Below, one piece after another: positions 1-9,240 of a stretch of 64,000 nucleotides of DNA. Every line of letters begins with the position of its first letter. Positions within the stretch are counted from its first letter, which is position 1. The stretch is from Stakelama portus (GTDB taxonomy: Bacteria > Pseudomonadota > Alphaproteobacteria > Sphingomonadales > Sphingomonadaceae). A program made the position numbers and the translations under genes. The notes under the pieces are model-generated. The model saw only the letters and a list, made by a program, of their open reading frames with translations. It was not told where the DNA came from and did not search any database. The DNA lies in contig NZ_QFZL01000007.1 in NCBI RefSeq assembly GCF_003171655.1, positions 111,217 through 175,216 on the forward strand, in the 5' to 3' direction.

Positions 1-2
1 TC

Positions 3-152
3 ATCGATATTTTCGCGGTCGCATGTTTCGTGTTCGCACTCACCGGGCTGGTGCTGCTTCAGCTCCATGCCCGCCACCGGCGCAGCACCTGGCCGCTTGT
101 CGCCGCGGGGCTCGTGCTTCCCGCGCTCGTCGCCATCCTTCTGGTTCATTAA
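3..152 (+). CDS. PepSY-associated membrane protein, C-terminal end (partial)
   Basis: The window opens inside a reading frame that ends with TAA at 150-152. The visible 49 codons give a hydrophobic helix, a short LQLHARHRRSTWP loop, then a second hydrophobic helix ending in ILLVH. This is how PepSY-associated transmembrane proteins of this type end. They are inner-membrane proteins that sit beside DUF2271 and ApbE genes, and the next three genes fit that set. The next gene starts 15 bases downstream, so this is very probably the first visible gene of an operon. The N-terminus and PepSY domain lie outside the window, so the call rests on the last residues and the neighbours. Confidence 0.6.
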   Translation: MDIFAVACFVFALTGLVLLQLHARHRRSTWPLVAAGLVLPALVAILLVH

Positions 153-167
153 GTGGAGAATAGCCGC

Positions 168-698
168 ATGACGCAGCTTCGCATCACGGGGCTCACCGCC
201 GCCGCCATCGGCGCGGGCGGCCTGATCGCCGGTCCGGCCGGAGCCCAGACGCTCGACCTTTCGGTGGAGATCCCGCGCCTGCGCGTCGCCGAATATCACA
301 AGCCCTATGTGGCGATCTGGCTGGAGAAGGAAGGCGCGACGCCGCGCACACTGACCGTCTGGTACGATTTCGACATGCGCGGCAACGAAGGCACCAAATG
401 GCTGCGCGACCTGCGCCAGTTCTGGCGCACGGCCGGGCGCGCCATGTCGTTTCCCGCCGACGGTATTTCGAGCGCCACCAAGGCACCGGGCACGCACCGC
501 ATCAGCTTTACCGGCGGCAGCGGATCGATGCCGCGCCTGTCGCCCGGCAATTACACATTGGTGGTCGAGGCCGCCCGCGAAGTCGGCGGACGCGAACTGC
601 TCCGCCTTCCCTTCACCTGGAACGGATCGGCGACTGCGTCGGCACGCGCCCAGGGATCGAACGAACTCGGCGCCGTCAGCCTGACGATCCGCCGCTAA
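168..698 (+). CDS. DUF2271 domain-containing periplasmic protein
   Basis: A 176-residue protein with a typical signal peptide (residues 1-26, ending GPAGA before Gln27), so periplasmic. The mature part starts with a beta-rich LDLSVEIPRL segment and contains YVAIWLE and WYDFD motifs characteristic of DUF2271. I place the start at ATG 168, preceded by TGGAGA; a GTG at 153 is in frame but has no ribosome site. DUF2271 genes recur next to PepSY membrane proteins and ApbE flavin transferases, and the family has been linked by gene context to periplasmic electron transfer. The biochemical role is unknown. It is separated from the next gene by 14 bases. Confidence 0.8.
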   Translation: MTQLRITGLTAAAIGAGGLIAGPAGAQTLDLSVEIPRLRVAEYHKPYVAIWLEKEGATPRTLTVWYDFDMRGNEGTKWLRDLRQFWRTAGRAMSFPADGISSATKAPGTHRISFTGGSGSMPRLSPGNYTLVVEAAREVGGRELLRLPFTWNGSATASARAQGSNELGAVSLTIRR

Positions 699-712
699 CA
701 GGAGAAACCGGC

Positions 713-1534
713 ATGCTGAAGAAACTGCGCGCCCCGATTTTCGCGCTGGCCGCGATCGCCACCCTTGCCGTGCCTGCCGCAGTGCAGGCGCATCGCATGT
801 GGATGATCGCATCGTCGACGGTGCTGTCGGGCGATGAAGCCTGGGTGACGGTCGACGCCGCCGTCGGCAACGAGCTGTTCTATTTCGATCATAACGCACT
901 GCGCGGCGACTTTGCGGTTACCGCGCCCGATGGCAGCGCCGTCGCGGTGGAGAATGAACATACCGGGCGGTTGCGTACCACATTCGACGCGCATCTGACG
1001 CAACAGGGCACGTATCGCATCGCGATGGTCCGCGAAGGCGCGATGGGCAGCTATATGCTGAACGGCGAACGCCAGCGGCTTCCCCGCGGACTGAAGGCAA
1101 GCGACGTGGCCGGCGCAATCCCCGAAGGTGCCACCGATGTTCAAGTGACCGAAAATCAGGTCCGCACCGAGCTGTTCGTCACGCTCGGCCAGCCCACAGA
1201 CACGATCTTCACGCCCACCGGCAAGGGGATCGAGCTGGTTCCGGTCACCCACCCCAACGATCTCTATGCGGGTGAGGAAGCAACCTTCCAGTTCCTGCTC
1301 AACGGCGCGCCGGCAGCCAATCTGGACGTGCTCGTGGTGCCGGGCGGCAGCCGCTATCGCGACAGCCAGGGTCAGATGAACCTGACCACCGACGCCGAAG
1401 GCAAGGTGCGCATCACCTGGCCCGAAGCCGGGCTCTACTGGATCGAGCTCACCACCGGCGGTCCGCGCGGCGAAGGCCAGGCGCCGACCAGCCGCGCCGG
1501 CTATACCGCGACGTTCGAGGTGCTGCCGTCGTAA
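713..1534 (+). CDS. DUF4198 domain-containing periplasmic protein
   Basis: A 273-residue protein with a signal peptide (residues 1-26, ending AAVQA) followed directly by HRMWM, the conserved N-terminal His-containing start of mature DUF4198 proteins. The C-terminal third (from about residue 170) looks like an immunoglobulin-like or carboxypeptidase-regulatory fold, with a GEEATFQFLLNGAPAANLDV segment. ATG 713 follows AGGAGAAACCGGC, a good ribosome site. The family is periplasmic and is often found with metal-uptake genes; a metal-binding role through the mature N-terminal His is plausible but not shown. It belongs to the same operon as DUF2271 and ApbE. Confidence 0.8.
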   Translation: MLKKLRAPIFALAAIATLAVPAAVQAHRMWMIASSTVLSGDEAWVTVDAAVGNELFYFDHNALRGDFAVTAPDGSAVAVENEHTGRLRTTFDAHLTQQGTYRIAMVREGAMGSYMLNGERQRLPRGLKASDVAGAIPEGATDVQVTENQVRTELFVTLGQPTDTIFTPTGKGIELVPVTHPNDLYAGEEATFQFLLNGAPAANLDVLVVPGGSRYRDSQGQMNLTTDAEGKVRITWPEAGLYWIELTTGGPRGEGQAPTSRAGYTATFEVLPS

Positions 1535-1629
1535 ACGCGCCGCGCATTGCGATCCCGACCGAGATACCCCCCGCCGCCTTTGAGCGGCGGCGGGCGGATG
1601 CGTCGATCGAAACGCTGGGCGGCGAAACG

Positions 1630-2538
1630 ATGGGGACGCAATGGTCGGCGCGCATCGTCGTGCCCCCGTCCGGCCTTCCCGCCGCTACCGGCCGGGCGAT
1701 CACCCGGTCGCTCGACGGCGTAATCGCGGAAATGAGCCATTGGGATCCGGCATCCGATATCCGCCGGGTCAATCAGGATCGGCACGGCGGCTGGCAATCG
1801 GTGCCACCGGCCTTTGCCCATGTGCTTGCCGCCGCAATCGATGTTTCCGAACGGAGCAAAGGCGCATTTGACCCGGCGATGGGCAGGCTCGCCGATCTTT
1901 GGGGATTCGGCCCCTCGGGGCCGCGCACCAGCGTGCCTGACGATGTCGCGATCGCCGAAGCGATGGCGGCGTCGGGCGTGAGTGCCGTCGAGTTCGATCG
2001 CGCCCGGTTGCGGCTGCGTCGGACGCGCCCGGTACATTTCGATTTTTCCGGTATCGCCAAGGGCTATGCGGTGGATGCGCTTGCCGACGCACTGCGGACG
2101 CTCGGTCTCACCGATTTTCTGGTCGAGATCGGCGGCGAGCTGATCGGCGAGGGGATCAAACCCGATGGCCAGCCCTGGTGGGTGGCATTGGAACAGCCGC
2201 CCGGCATAACCGCGCCGCCGATCCGGATCGCGCTGCATGGCGTCGCAGTCGCGACATCGGGTGACTATGTGCGCGGCTTCGATATGGCGGGGCGTCGCTA
2301 TGCCCATACGCTCGATCCGCGCACCGGCCGTCCCATAACCCACGGCGTCGTTTCGGTAAGCGTGATCCATCGCGAATGCATGCTTGCCGATGCCTGGGCC
2401 ACCGCGCTCACGGTATTGGGCCCGGATGCCGGAATGGCGCTGGCGACGCGGCAAGAGCTTGCCGCGCATATGCTCGTTCGCACCGGCGAGACCATATCCG
2501 AACGCGTCTCCCCTGCATTTGCGCAGATGCTCGGCTGA
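1630..2538 (+). CDS. apbE: FAD:protein FMN transferase (ApbE family)
   Basis: ApbE-family enzymes use FAD to attach FMN covalently to a Thr of periplasmic target proteins. Here are seen the MGTQWSA start motif (family GTxW), DFSGIAKGYAVD near residue 138, TSGDY near 210 and ADAWATAL near 254 with the metal-binding Asp. All match the family, and 302 residues is near normal length. The ATG at 1630 lies at the conserved ETMGTxW motif. The frame is open further upstream, back past the DUF4198 stop, without ATG, GTG or TTG, so the true start may be a rare codon such as ATT 1546. The protein probably flavinylates a partner of the PepSY/DUF2271 locus. No signal peptide is visible with the annotated start. 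Confidence 0.85.
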   Translation: MGTQWSARIVVPPSGLPAATGRAITRSLDGVIAEMSHWDPASDIRRVNQDRHGGWQSVPPAFAHVLAAAIDVSERSKGAFDPAMGRLADLWGFGPSGPRTSVPDDVAIAEAMAASGVSAVEFDRARLRLRRTRPVHFDFSGIAKGYAVDALADALRTLGLTDFLVEIGGELIGEGIKPDGQPWWVALEQPPGITAPPIRIALHGVAVATSGDYVRGFDMAGRRYAHTLDPRTGRPITHGVVSVSVIHRECMLADAWATALTVLGPDAGMALATRQELAAHMLVRTGETISERVSPAFAQMLG

Positions 2539-2574
2539 GCCCGCTCAGCATCGGGAAATGCGCGCAGGAATGTT

Positions 2575-2593
2575 ATTGCGAACGACTTGCAAG
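2575..2593 (+). promoter_or_regulatory. Possible Fur box, upstream copy
   Basis: ATTGCGAACGACTTGCAAG resembles the alphaproteobacterial and pseudomonad Fur consensus (TTGCGAATGATT...). It lies 65 bases upstream of the TonB receptor start. The match was judged by eye. Confidence 0.35.
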
Positions 2594-2617
2594 AGCATAA
2601 TCCCCTCTCTATGAGAC

Positions 2618-2637
2618 TGCGAATCAGTTTCAATTCA
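2618..2637 (+). promoter_or_regulatory. Possible Fur box, promoter-proximal copy
   Basis: TGCGAATCAGTTTCAATTCA has the TGCGAAT half and the TCAATT half of a Fur box. It ends 20 bases before the receptor ATG and just before its GGGGAG ribosome site. It would place the receptor and the downstream hydroxylase under iron control. Confidence 0.5.
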
Positions 2638-2657
2638 TAAGCGGGGAGCAGACCAAT

Positions 2658-4943
2658 ATGGCTCGCAGGGGCGGCATTCGCAGCGCAAAGCGTTCAATAG
2701 AAGTAACGATGGGGATTTCGCTCGCGGCGATGGGCGTGCAGCACGCATCGGCGCAGGACGCAGCCGGCGGACAGCAACAGGATCGCGACACGATCGTCGT
2801 CACCGGCGACCAGATCGTCAGCCAGCTGAAATTCACTCAGCCGGTCGCGAACACGCCGCAGACGATCCAGGTCATCGACAGCGAGCTGTTCAACCAGCAG
2901 GGCGCCACCACGCTGAGCGAAGCGCTGCGCAACAGCCCGGGCGTCGGTACATTCTATGCCGGCGAGAATGGCAATACGACCAGCGGCGATTCGGTGTCGA
3001 TGCGCGGCTTCGATACGTCGAGCAGCATCTTCGTCGACGGCGTCCGCGACCTGGGTTCGATCTCGCGCGATATCTTCAACATCGAACAGGTCGAAGTGGT
3101 GAAGGGCCCGGCGGGCACCGACAATGGCCGCACCGCGCCGTCAGGTGCAATCAATCTGGTCAGCAAACATGCGCGCCCGGGCAATTTCGTCAACGGCACA
3201 GTCACGGCGGGCGTCGATGGTCAGACGCGCGCGACCGGCGACATGAACATGGCGCTGCCCGGCCTGTCGGGCGCCGCGCTGCGCCTCAACGTCATGTGGC
3301 AGGACAGCGATGTTCCGGGGCGCGACCATGTCAACAACAGCCGCGTCGGCATCGCTCCGGCTTTCTCGCTCGGCATGGGTGGCAGCACGCGGCTCAACCT
3401 CAACTTCCTGTACGTGAAACAGGAAAATGTGCCCGACGGCTATGTCCCGACGATCGGCCTGCCCGGATGGGAACCGCAACCGGGTCTCGAGCCGCTGATC
3501 GGCAATCCGGTCGCATCGACCAACTTCTATGGCACGCGCGCCGATCATGACGACGTCACCGCGACGATGGCGACGCTGCAACTGGAGCATGATCTTTCCG
3601 ACGGCATCACGCTCAGCAACATCGCGCGCTGGGGCCGTACCGAGCAGGATTATCTGCTGACTGCGTTCATGTCGACGAGCGGCAATATCAGTGCGACCGA
3701 CCCCGACGATCTGTCCACCTATACGCTCGCCCGCAGCCTGCCGACGGTGAAGGACCAGTATAATATCATCCTCGCCGACCAGCTGAGCGTGCGCGCCGAC
3801 TTCGCGACCGGCGCGATCCGCCACAATCTCGTCGCGGGCGTCGAATTCGTGCACGAAAAGCAGAAGCTGTACGACATCGCCGTCTCCGGATCGCGTCCGG
3901 CCGCCAATCTCTACCATCCCGACTGGAACGATGTCGGCGATCTCAGCCTGGCGCGCAGCGGTGCGATCCGCGAAGGCAGCACCGACACGCAATCGGCCTA
4001 TATCTTCGACACGCTCAAATTGCTCAACGACACCGTCCTCGTCACCGGCGGCGTCCGCGTCGATTTCTATCAGACCGATTATTTCGCCAATGCGGTGTGC
4101 AACGACGGCACCGGGCGCGGCGCGGTGTCGTGCAATGGCGCGGCGATCGGCACGATCGTCGAAACCGCCAATCTCGATACCAGCGGCACGCTGTTCAACT
4201 GGAAACTCGGCGCAGTGTACAAGCCGATCCAGCCGCTCAGCCTTTATGTGAACTATGCCGTGTCGCAACAGCCTCCCGGCGGCAGCAATTTCAGCCTGAG
4301 CGAATCGACGCGCAGCCTGGATAATCCCAATCTCGACCCGCAAAAGGCAGAGACGATCGAGGCCGGGGTGAAATGGCAGTTCTTCCACGGGCGCCTGCTC
4401 GCCACAGCGGCAGTGTTCCGCACCACGGTGAGCAACGAAATCAACACCGATGTGCTGGACGACAACGGCAATCCCACCCAGACGGGCAAGAAGCGCGTGC
4501 AGGGCATCGAATTGTCGATGGTCGGCAACATCACGCCCGACTGGTCGATTTCGGCGGGGTACAGCCATCTCGACACCAGCGTCGAGGAAGGCCCCCCGGT
4601 CACCAGCGACGGCACCCCCAACCTGACCTATACGCCCGACGATGCGTTCACGCTGTGGACCAGCTATCGCCTGCCGATGGGCGTTACGGTCGGCGGCGGC
4701 GTTCGCCACACCGGCGGCATGCATCGCGGCACCGACGGCGCGGTCGGCACGCCGACCTATACCGAAAGCTGGACCACGGTCGACGCGCTGCTTTCCTATG
4801 CGCTCAACGATCACGTCACGCTGCGTGCCAATGCGTATAATCTGTTCGACGAGGCCTATGTCGTCTCGATCAACAAGAGCGGCTATCGCTACACGCCCGG
4901 CACGCCGCAGACCTTCCTGTTCAGCGCCGATTTCCGGTTCTGA
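2658..4943 (+). CDS. TonB-dependent catecholate-type siderophore receptor
   Basis: A 761-residue outer-membrane receptor. A signal sequence (about residues 1-33, ending HASAQ) is followed by a TonB-box-like DTIVVTG, a plug domain ([41 protein letters not shown]) and a beta barrel closing with SADFRF and a terminal Phe. The ARPG and [13 protein letters not shown] region and overall length resemble Fiu/PiuA-type receptors for catecholate iron. GGGGAG lies seven bases before the ATG. Two Fur-like sites lie upstream and a PiuC-type hydroxylase follows, the same pairing as fiu-ybiX in enterobacteria. The exact ligand cannot be read from sequence. Confidence 0.9.
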   Translation: MARRGGIRSAKRSIEVTMGISLAAMGVQHASAQDAAGGQQQDRDTIVVTGDQIVSQLKFTQPVANTPQTIQVIDSELFNQQGATTLSEALRNSPGVGTFYAGENGNTTSGDSVSMRGFDTSSSIFVDGVRDLGSISRDIFNIEQVEVVKGPAGTDNGRTAPSGAINLVSKHARPGNFVNGTVTAGVDGQTRATGDMNMALPGLSGAALRLNVMWQDSDVPGRDHVNNSRVGIAPAFSLGMGGSTRLNLNFLYVKQENVPDGYVPTIGLPGWEPQPGLEPLIGNPVASTNFYGTRADHDDVTATMATLQLEHDLSDGITLSNIARWGRTEQDYLLTAFMSTSGNISATDPDDLSTYTLARSLPTVKDQYNIILADQLSVRADFATGAIRHNLVAGVEFVHEKQKLYDIAVSGSRPAANLYHPDWNDVGDLSLARSGAIREGSTDTQSAYIFDTLKLLNDTVLVTGGVRVDFYQTDYFANAVCNDGTGRGAVSCNGAAIGTIVETANLDTSGTLFNWKLGAVYKPIQPLSLYVNYAVSQQPPGGSNFSLSESTRSLDNPNLDPQKAETIEAGVKWQFFHGRLLATAAVFRTTVSNEINTDVLDDNGNPTQTGKKRVQGIELSMVGNITPDWSISAGYSHLDTSVEEGPPVTSDGTPNLTYTPDDAFTLWTSYRLPMGVTVGGGVRHTGGMHRGTDGAVGTPTYTESWTTVDALLSYALNDHVTLRANAYNLFDEAYVVSINKSGYRYTPGTPQTFLFSADFRF

Positions 4944-4961
4944 TCCGGGCTCGACTCCCAT

Positions 4962-4989
4962 GGCGGCGGGGACGCATGTTTCCGCCGCC
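4962..4989 (+). terminator. Hairpin between receptor and hydroxylase genes
   Basis: A perfect 8-bp GGCGGCGG/CCGCCGCC stem with a 12-base loop, followed by a weak pyrimidine stretch. It could attenuate read-through or protect the receptor transcript. There is no strong T-run. Confidence 0.3.
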
Positions 4990-5016
4990 TCCTATTTCCT
5001 GACGATCGGTGCATCG

Positions 5017-5694
5017 ATGCTGTTGCATATTCCCCGTATATTGGACGCTGACCAGGTGGCCGAAATCCGCCGTCGACTGGAGGCGTCGGACTGGACCGAC
5101 GGTCGCGAAACCGTCGGGCCGCAAGGTGCGCAGGTGAAGCGCAATCATCAGCTGCCCGATGCTTCGCCGGTCAAGGCCGAGCTTGGGCAGATCATTCTCG
5201 GCGCGCTCGAACGCAATCCGCTCTTCTTTGCCGCGGCATTGCCGCTCCGCATCCTGCCGCCACGGTTCAATCGCTATACCGGCGGCGGGCAATATGGCTT
5301 TCATGTCGATGGTTCGGTGATGCGGCTGGCCGATGGATCGCATCTGCGATCGGACGTGTCGTGCACGGTCTTTCTCAACGATCCCGACGAATATGACGGC
5401 GGCGAACTGATCATCGCCGACACCTATGGCGAACATGAAGTGACGCTGCCCGCTGGTGACGCGCTGGTCTATCCGTCGAGCAGCCTGCACCGCGTCGCGC
5501 CGGTCACCCGCGGCGCGCGGATCGCATCCTTCTTCTGGATCCAGAGCATGGTGCGCGACGACAGCCAGCGGCGGATGTTGTTCGAAATGGACACGTCGAT
5601 TCAGAAACTGACTGCCGATGGCGCCGACAGCCAGGCGACGCTGCAGCTGACCGGCGTCTATCACAATCTTCTGCGCCGCTGGGCCGAGACCTGA
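5017..5694 (+). CDS. piuC: PKHD-type Fe(II)/2-oxoglutarate hydroxylase, PiuC/YbiX family
   Basis: A 225-residue protein, the same length as YbiX. The iron ligands are His96 and Asp98 in FHVDG and His158 in SSLHRV; Arg168 in RGAR is the expected 2-oxoglutarate ligand. These positions match those of YbiX. PKHD-type YbiX/PiuC proteins are Fe(II)- and oxoglutarate-dependent dioxygenases encoded next to catecholate siderophore receptors; their substrate is not firmly established. The frame is open upstream of ATG 5017 into the receptor gene, but the conserved N-terminus MLLHIPRIL starts here. It is probably co-transcribed with the receptor 74 bases upstream. Confidence 0.9.
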   Translation: MLLHIPRILDADQVAEIRRRLEASDWTDGRETVGPQGAQVKRNHQLPDASPVKAELGQIILGALERNPLFFAAALPLRILPPRFNRYTGGGQYGFHVDGSVMRLADGSHLRSDVSCTVFLNDPDEYDGGELIIADTYGEHEVTLPAGDALVYPSSSLHRVAPVTRGARIASFFWIQSMVRDDSQRRMLFEMDTSIQKLTADGADSQATLQLTGVYHNLLRRWAET

Positions 5695-5712
5695 GGGCGC
5701 GCCCTCGCCCTC

Positions 5713-5790
5713 CGTTCGTGTCGAGCGAAGTCGAGACATGTAGCGGTGGCGCTTGAGGCATCGTGTCTCGACTTCGCTAGACACGAGCGG
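5713..5790. repeat. Sphingomonad REP-type inverted repeat pair
   Basis: Two inverted copies of a core (CGTGTCGAGCGAAGTCGAGAC at 5717-5737, its near complement at 5763-5786) flank a 25-base spacer. The unit can fold into a long hairpin. It sits in the convergent gap between the hydroxylase and the minus-strand RHH gene, a usual place for REP elements. Related copies lie at 18985, 55858 and 56396. Confidence 0.8.
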
Positions 5791-5804
5791 AAGCGAAACG
5801 CGAT

Positions 5805-6071
5805 TTAGCCCTCCGCCTCGTCCGGTCCCACCGCCAGCACCATCAGCCAGCTGCGGATCGCGCTGGCAAGGTTGGGCGGGTCCTCCGCGCCGATACGGGC
5901 CAGATCGATCTGTGCGATCAGCGCGTTGAGCGGCAACCGCCGCGCCGCCGCCGCCCGTTCCAGCGCTTCCCAGAAGATCGGCTCCAGGCTGATCGATGTC
6001 GGGTGCCCGGCAATCGTCACCGATCGCTTGACCGGCCCGGCAAAGCCCCCCGGCGGCGGCGCGACATTCAC
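5805..6071 (-). CDS. Ribbon-helix-helix domain protein
   Basis: An 88-residue protein carrying KRSVTIAGHPTSISLEPIFW and LNALIAQID, the hallmarks of the RHH_4 family of small ribbon-helix-helix DNA-binding proteins. The beta strand is at about residues 16-21 and the two helices follow. The start is GTG 6071, as there is no ATG in the right place. The gene begins 15 bases after the cobT stop and is probably translated from the same transcript. The target DNA is unknown; the stand-alone form is common in alphaproteobacteria. Confidence 0.75.
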   Translation of the reverse strand: MNVAPPPGGFAGPVKRSVTIAGHPTSISLEPIFWEALERAAAARRLPLNALIAQIDLARIGAEDPPNLASAIRSWLMVLAVGPDEAEG

Positions 6072-6086
6072 TGCGTCACGCCGCGG

Positions 6087-7916
6087 TCATTCATCGTCGA
6101 ACAGCGATGCGAGCTGTTCGATCATCGTGCCGGCAAGCTGTTCGGCATCCATGATCGTCACGGCCTTCTGATAATAGCGGGTGACGTCATGGCCGATGCC
6201 GATCGCCACCAGCTTCACCGGCGACCTTTGTTCGATCCAGCCGATCACCTGGCGCAGATGCCGTTCCAGATAGGCGCCCGAATTCACCGATAATGTCGAA
6301 TCATCGACCGGCGCGCCGTCGGAAATCACCATCATCACCTTGCGATCCTCGGGCCGCGCGATCAGCCGGCCATGCGCCCATAACAGCGCCTCGCCGTCGA
6401 TATTCTCCTTGAGCAGCCCTTCGCGCATCATCAGGCCGAGCGATTTCTTCGCGCGACGCCACGGCTCGTCCGCCTGTTTATAGACGATGTGCCGCAAATC
6501 ATTGAGGCGGCCGGGCTGCGGCGGCCGCCCATCGGCAAGCCATGCCTCGCGGCTCTGCCCGCCCTTCCATGCGCGCGTCGTAAAGCCCAGCACTTCGGTC
6601 TTCACGCCGACACGCTCGAGCGTGCGGGCAAGGATGTCGGCGCTGATCGCCGCGATCGATATCGGCCGCCCGCGCATCGATCCCGAATTGTCGATCAACA
6701 GCGTCACCACCGTGTCCTTGAATTCGGTATCGCGCTCGACCTTGTACGACAGCGACTGCATCGGATTGACCACCACGCGCGCCAGCCGCGCGGCGTCGAG
6801 CAACCCTTCCTCCTGGTCGAAATCCCAGCTGCGATTCTGCTGTGCCATCAGCCGCCGTTGCAACCGGTTGGCGAGCTTGGTCACGGCGCCCTGCAAATGC
6901 GTCATCTGCTGGTCGAGATAGCTGCGCAGCCGCTCCAGTTCTTCGCTGTCGCACAGGTCGGTCGCCGCGATCACTTCGTCGAACTTGGTGGTAAAGGCGC
7001 GATATTCGAATTGCGGCGGCAGATCCGACCAGGGCCGGTTGGGCCGCACCGGCATCATCCCCTCTTCGCCGTCGTCGCCGCTTTCGCCATCGGCGTCGTC
7101 AAACCCCTCTTCCTGCTCGCGCTCGCCTTCGCCTTCCTCGCCTTCGGATTCGCGTTGTTCGCCGCGCGCCTCGACTTCGCCTTCGCCGCTGTCGGATTCG
7201 CTTTCGCCCTGCTCGTCGCCGTCCTGTTCCTGCTCTTCGGTGCCTTCGTCCTCGCCACCGCCTTCGTCGCTGTCGTCGGGCAGCATCTCGCCTTCGGTCA
7301 GTTGCAGGTCTTCGAGCATTTTCGACGCAAATTGCGCGAACGTCGCCTGATCGTCGATCGCCATTGCCAGCGCGTCGAGATCGGCGCCCGCGCGATCCTC
7401 GATCCAGTCGGATATCAGTGCCAGTCCCGGCGCGGCGGCAGCTGGCGCGGCGCGCCCGGTCAGCCGCTCGCGCACCATCAGCCCGATCGCCGTGGACAGC
7501 GGCACTTCCTCACGCGAACGCGCGCGGCTGATCGGGTCCGAACGCAGCCGCACGTCGAGCGCGTGCTCCAGATTGTCCGCAATCCCGGCATAGCCGCGCG
7601 ATCCCAGCGCCTCGACCCGCGCGGTTTCGACGGCGTCGAACACGGCCCGCGCCACAGCCTCGCGCGGCGACCCTTTCAAATGCAGCCCGCTGTCATGCAG
7701 CCGCGAACGCAATGCGAAACTGTCGGCGAAACCGCGCACTTCGGCGACCTGTTCGGGCGGCAGCGTGCGACCGGGCATCGGCACCTTGATCTGCTTGCCG
7801 ATCTGGCCGGGCGCATCGGCCGTGAAGCTCAGTTCGATTTCGGCGTCGTTGGCCAGCGCGCGCGCGGTTCCTGCCAGTACGTTGCGCAGCTTTTCGGTGG
7901 GGGTTTCGTTCGCCAT
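6087..7916 (-). CDS. cobT: Cobaltochelatase subunit CobT
   Basis: A 609-residue protein with three parts: an alpha-helical N-terminal region, a strongly acidic Glu/Asp/Ser/Gly linker (about residues 215-295), and a C-terminal von Willebrand A domain with the MIDAS motif DNSGSM starting at residue 409. This is the architecture of CobT, which with the AAA+ protein CobS powers cobalt insertion by CobN in aerobic cobalamin synthesis. cobS lies about 2.9 kb upstream on the same strand. No cobN or other cobalamin gene is visible, and many sphingomonads keep CobST without a full pathway, so a chaperone-like role elsewhere is possible. Confidence 0.92.
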   Translation of the reverse strand: MANETPTEKLRNVLAGTARALANDAEIELSFTADAPGQIGKQIKVPMPGRTLPPEQVAEVRGFADSFALRSRLHDSGLHLKGSPREAVARAVFDAVETARVEALGSRGYAGIADNLEHALDVRLRSDPISRARSREEVPLSTAIGLMVRERLTGRAAPAAAAPGLALISDWIEDRAGADLDALAMAIDDQATFAQFASKMLEDLQLTEGEMLPDDSDEGGGEDEGTEEQEQDGDEQGESESDSGEGEVEARGEQRESEGEEGEGEREQEEGFDDADGESGDDGEEGMMPVRPNRPWSDLPPQFEYRAFTTKFDEVIAATDLCDSEELERLRSYLDQQMTHLQGAVTKLANRLQRRLMAQQNRSWDFDQEEGLLDAARLARVVVNPMQSLSYKVERDTEFKDTVVTLLIDNSGSMRGRPISIAAISADILARTLERVGVKTEVLGFTTRAWKGGQSREAWLADGRPPQPGRLNDLRHIVYKQADEPWRRAKKSLGLMMREGLLKENIDGEALLWAHGRLIARPEDRKVMMVISDGAPVDDSTLSVNSGAYLERHLRQVIGWIEQRSPVKLVAIGIGHDVTRYYQKAVTIMDAEQLAGTMIEQLASLFDDE

Positions 7917-8061
7917 GGTGACGCTGTTTGTGGGAAAGCGCCCGCACGATGCAAGGGCGGAGCGCGACTTTCGCAGTTACGCGCCCTATTTCGCGACCGG
8001 TTAGCCTGTTGGTAAGCAGGTGTCGTCATAATGCCGCACCGTCGCGCAGACGGGGAAGCGC

Positions 8062-8448
8062 ATGAGAAACCACCACCGCACCGCACTGGCAGCCGCATTG
8101 CTGCTGATCGCCGGCACCGCCGCTACGGCGGATGCCGCACCCGCCCGTTCGGAAATCCCCCGAAGCGGCGAGCCCGCAAGCACCGACGCGCCACTATCCC
8201 GCGTGGCACCGCAGGAACCCGCCATTGCCACCTGGATCAGCCTGGCGATGCTGGCGGCGGCAGGCTTTGCATTGTGGCGGACGATGCGGCGCGACCGGCG
8301 CAATGCAGCGCGCACCGGCGGACCCGACGAGGATCCGCTCACCGACACCTCGTTCGAAGCACGGCTTGCGCGCAGGCTCGACGAACTCAATGCCGATGCC
8401 GAGCCCATACGCCCGCCGCCAGGCAGCTTTGGCCGCCGCAGGCCCTGA
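8062..8448 (+). CDS. Hypothetical secreted or membrane-anchored protein
   Basis: A 128-residue protein that I do not recognise. It has an N-terminal signal sequence (residues 1-25, ending ADAAP), a Pro/Ser/Ala-rich stretch, one transmembrane helix (ISLAMLAAAGFALW, about residues 58-72) and a charged cytoplasmic tail with EARLARRLDELNAD. The start ATG 8062 is preceded by GGGGAAGC. It is divergent from cobT and may share a promoter region with it; the next gene follows 64 bases downstream. Confidence 0.6.
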   Translation: MRNHHRTALAAALLLIAGTAATADAAPARSEIPRSGEPASTDAPLSRVAPQEPAIATWISLAMLAAAGFALWRTMRRDRRNAARTGGPDEDPLTDTSFEARLARRLDELNADAEPIRPPPGSFGRRRP

Positions 8449-8512
8449 TTTCCGGCTATCGCCACCTTGGCGCGGGCGCCCGCTTTGGGTAGGAGCCGGG
8501 GTGGAGGAAGTG

Positions 8513-9163
8513 ATGGCAGACAAGAGCCACTGGATCAGCGGCACCCATGCATTCGCGGCCTGCACCACCGCGCTGGTCGCGCTGGGCGCGTTTCTGGGCT
8601 TTTCGAACCGCAAAGACGATGCGCCCCAGCCGACGCCGACCCCGACTGCGGCAGCCCCCTCCCCCACGCCGACTCTGGCGCCGGGCAGCTACAAGGCTTC
8701 GCAGGTAACGGTTGCGCCGGTGCGCGCGACGGTCGTGCTCGATGGCGACAGCGATGGAACGACGCAGCTTGCCGGCACGGTCAGCGTGCGGATCGCCAAT
8801 ATCGCGCCGGTTCCGCTCGCGCTCAACTGGCTGCGCGCGGATTCCGAAGCTGCGCTCGATCTGGACGACGGCACGCGCATCACCGGCACGCATGACAGCC
8901 GCTTCACCGGGCTTCCCGATTGCGGCAAACAGGATGCGGAGGATTGCAGCGCGGGACGCGCGACGATGCTCGCGCCGGGCGAATCGACTGTCGCGACGAT
9001 CAGCCTGTCGGGCAGCATTCCGACTGCGGATGCCGAACGGTTGAAACAGGGCCGGATCGGCACGTTCAGCGCGCGGCTGGGCATCCGCCCGGGCCGCGAG
9101 GCCGATGCCTATGCGGTGCCGGTAAGTGTTGAAAAAATGCGGATAGTGAATATTCGCGATTAA
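8513..9163 (+). CDS. Hypothetical membrane-anchored protein with Pro/Thr linker
   Basis: A 216-residue protein that I cannot assign. One N-terminal transmembrane segment (HAFAACTTALVALGAFLGF, about residues 10-28) is followed by a Thr/Pro/Ala linker with PTPTPTAAAPSPTPT (about 37-52). After it comes a beta-rich extracytoplasmic domain of about 150 residues containing two Cys in CGKQDAEDC, a likely disulfide. Length and layout suggest a periplasmic domain tethered by a flexible linker. ATG 8513 follows GGAGGAAG, a strong ribosome site. A GTG at 8501 is in frame but less likely. Confidence 0.65.
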   Translation: MADKSHWISGTHAFAACTTALVALGAFLGFSNRKDDAPQPTPTPTAAAPSPTPTLAPGSYKASQVTVAPVRATVVLDGDSDGTTQLAGTVSVRIANIAPVPLALNWLRADSEAALDLDDGTRITGTHDSRFTGLPDCGKQDAEDCSAGRATMLAPGESTVATISLSGSIPTADAERLKQGRIGTFSARLGIRPGREADAYAVPVSVEKMRIVNIRD

Positions 9164-9240
9164 GCCGGCGATTTGGCGCGGACAGCGCCCAACGCCGAAA
9201 ATTCCAAACGCTACGATCTATATCAGACTGGAAATTACCC

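Noticed and set aside
3141..4961. 606-codon minus-strand open frame opposite the TonB receptor
   Set aside because: Shadow of the receptor gene; composition typical of antisense GC-rich frames.
6489..8015. 508-codon plus-strand open frame opposite cobT
   Set aside because: It is the antisense of cobT; its Phe/Leu/Ala low complexity reflects the acidic Glu/Asp codons of the real gene.
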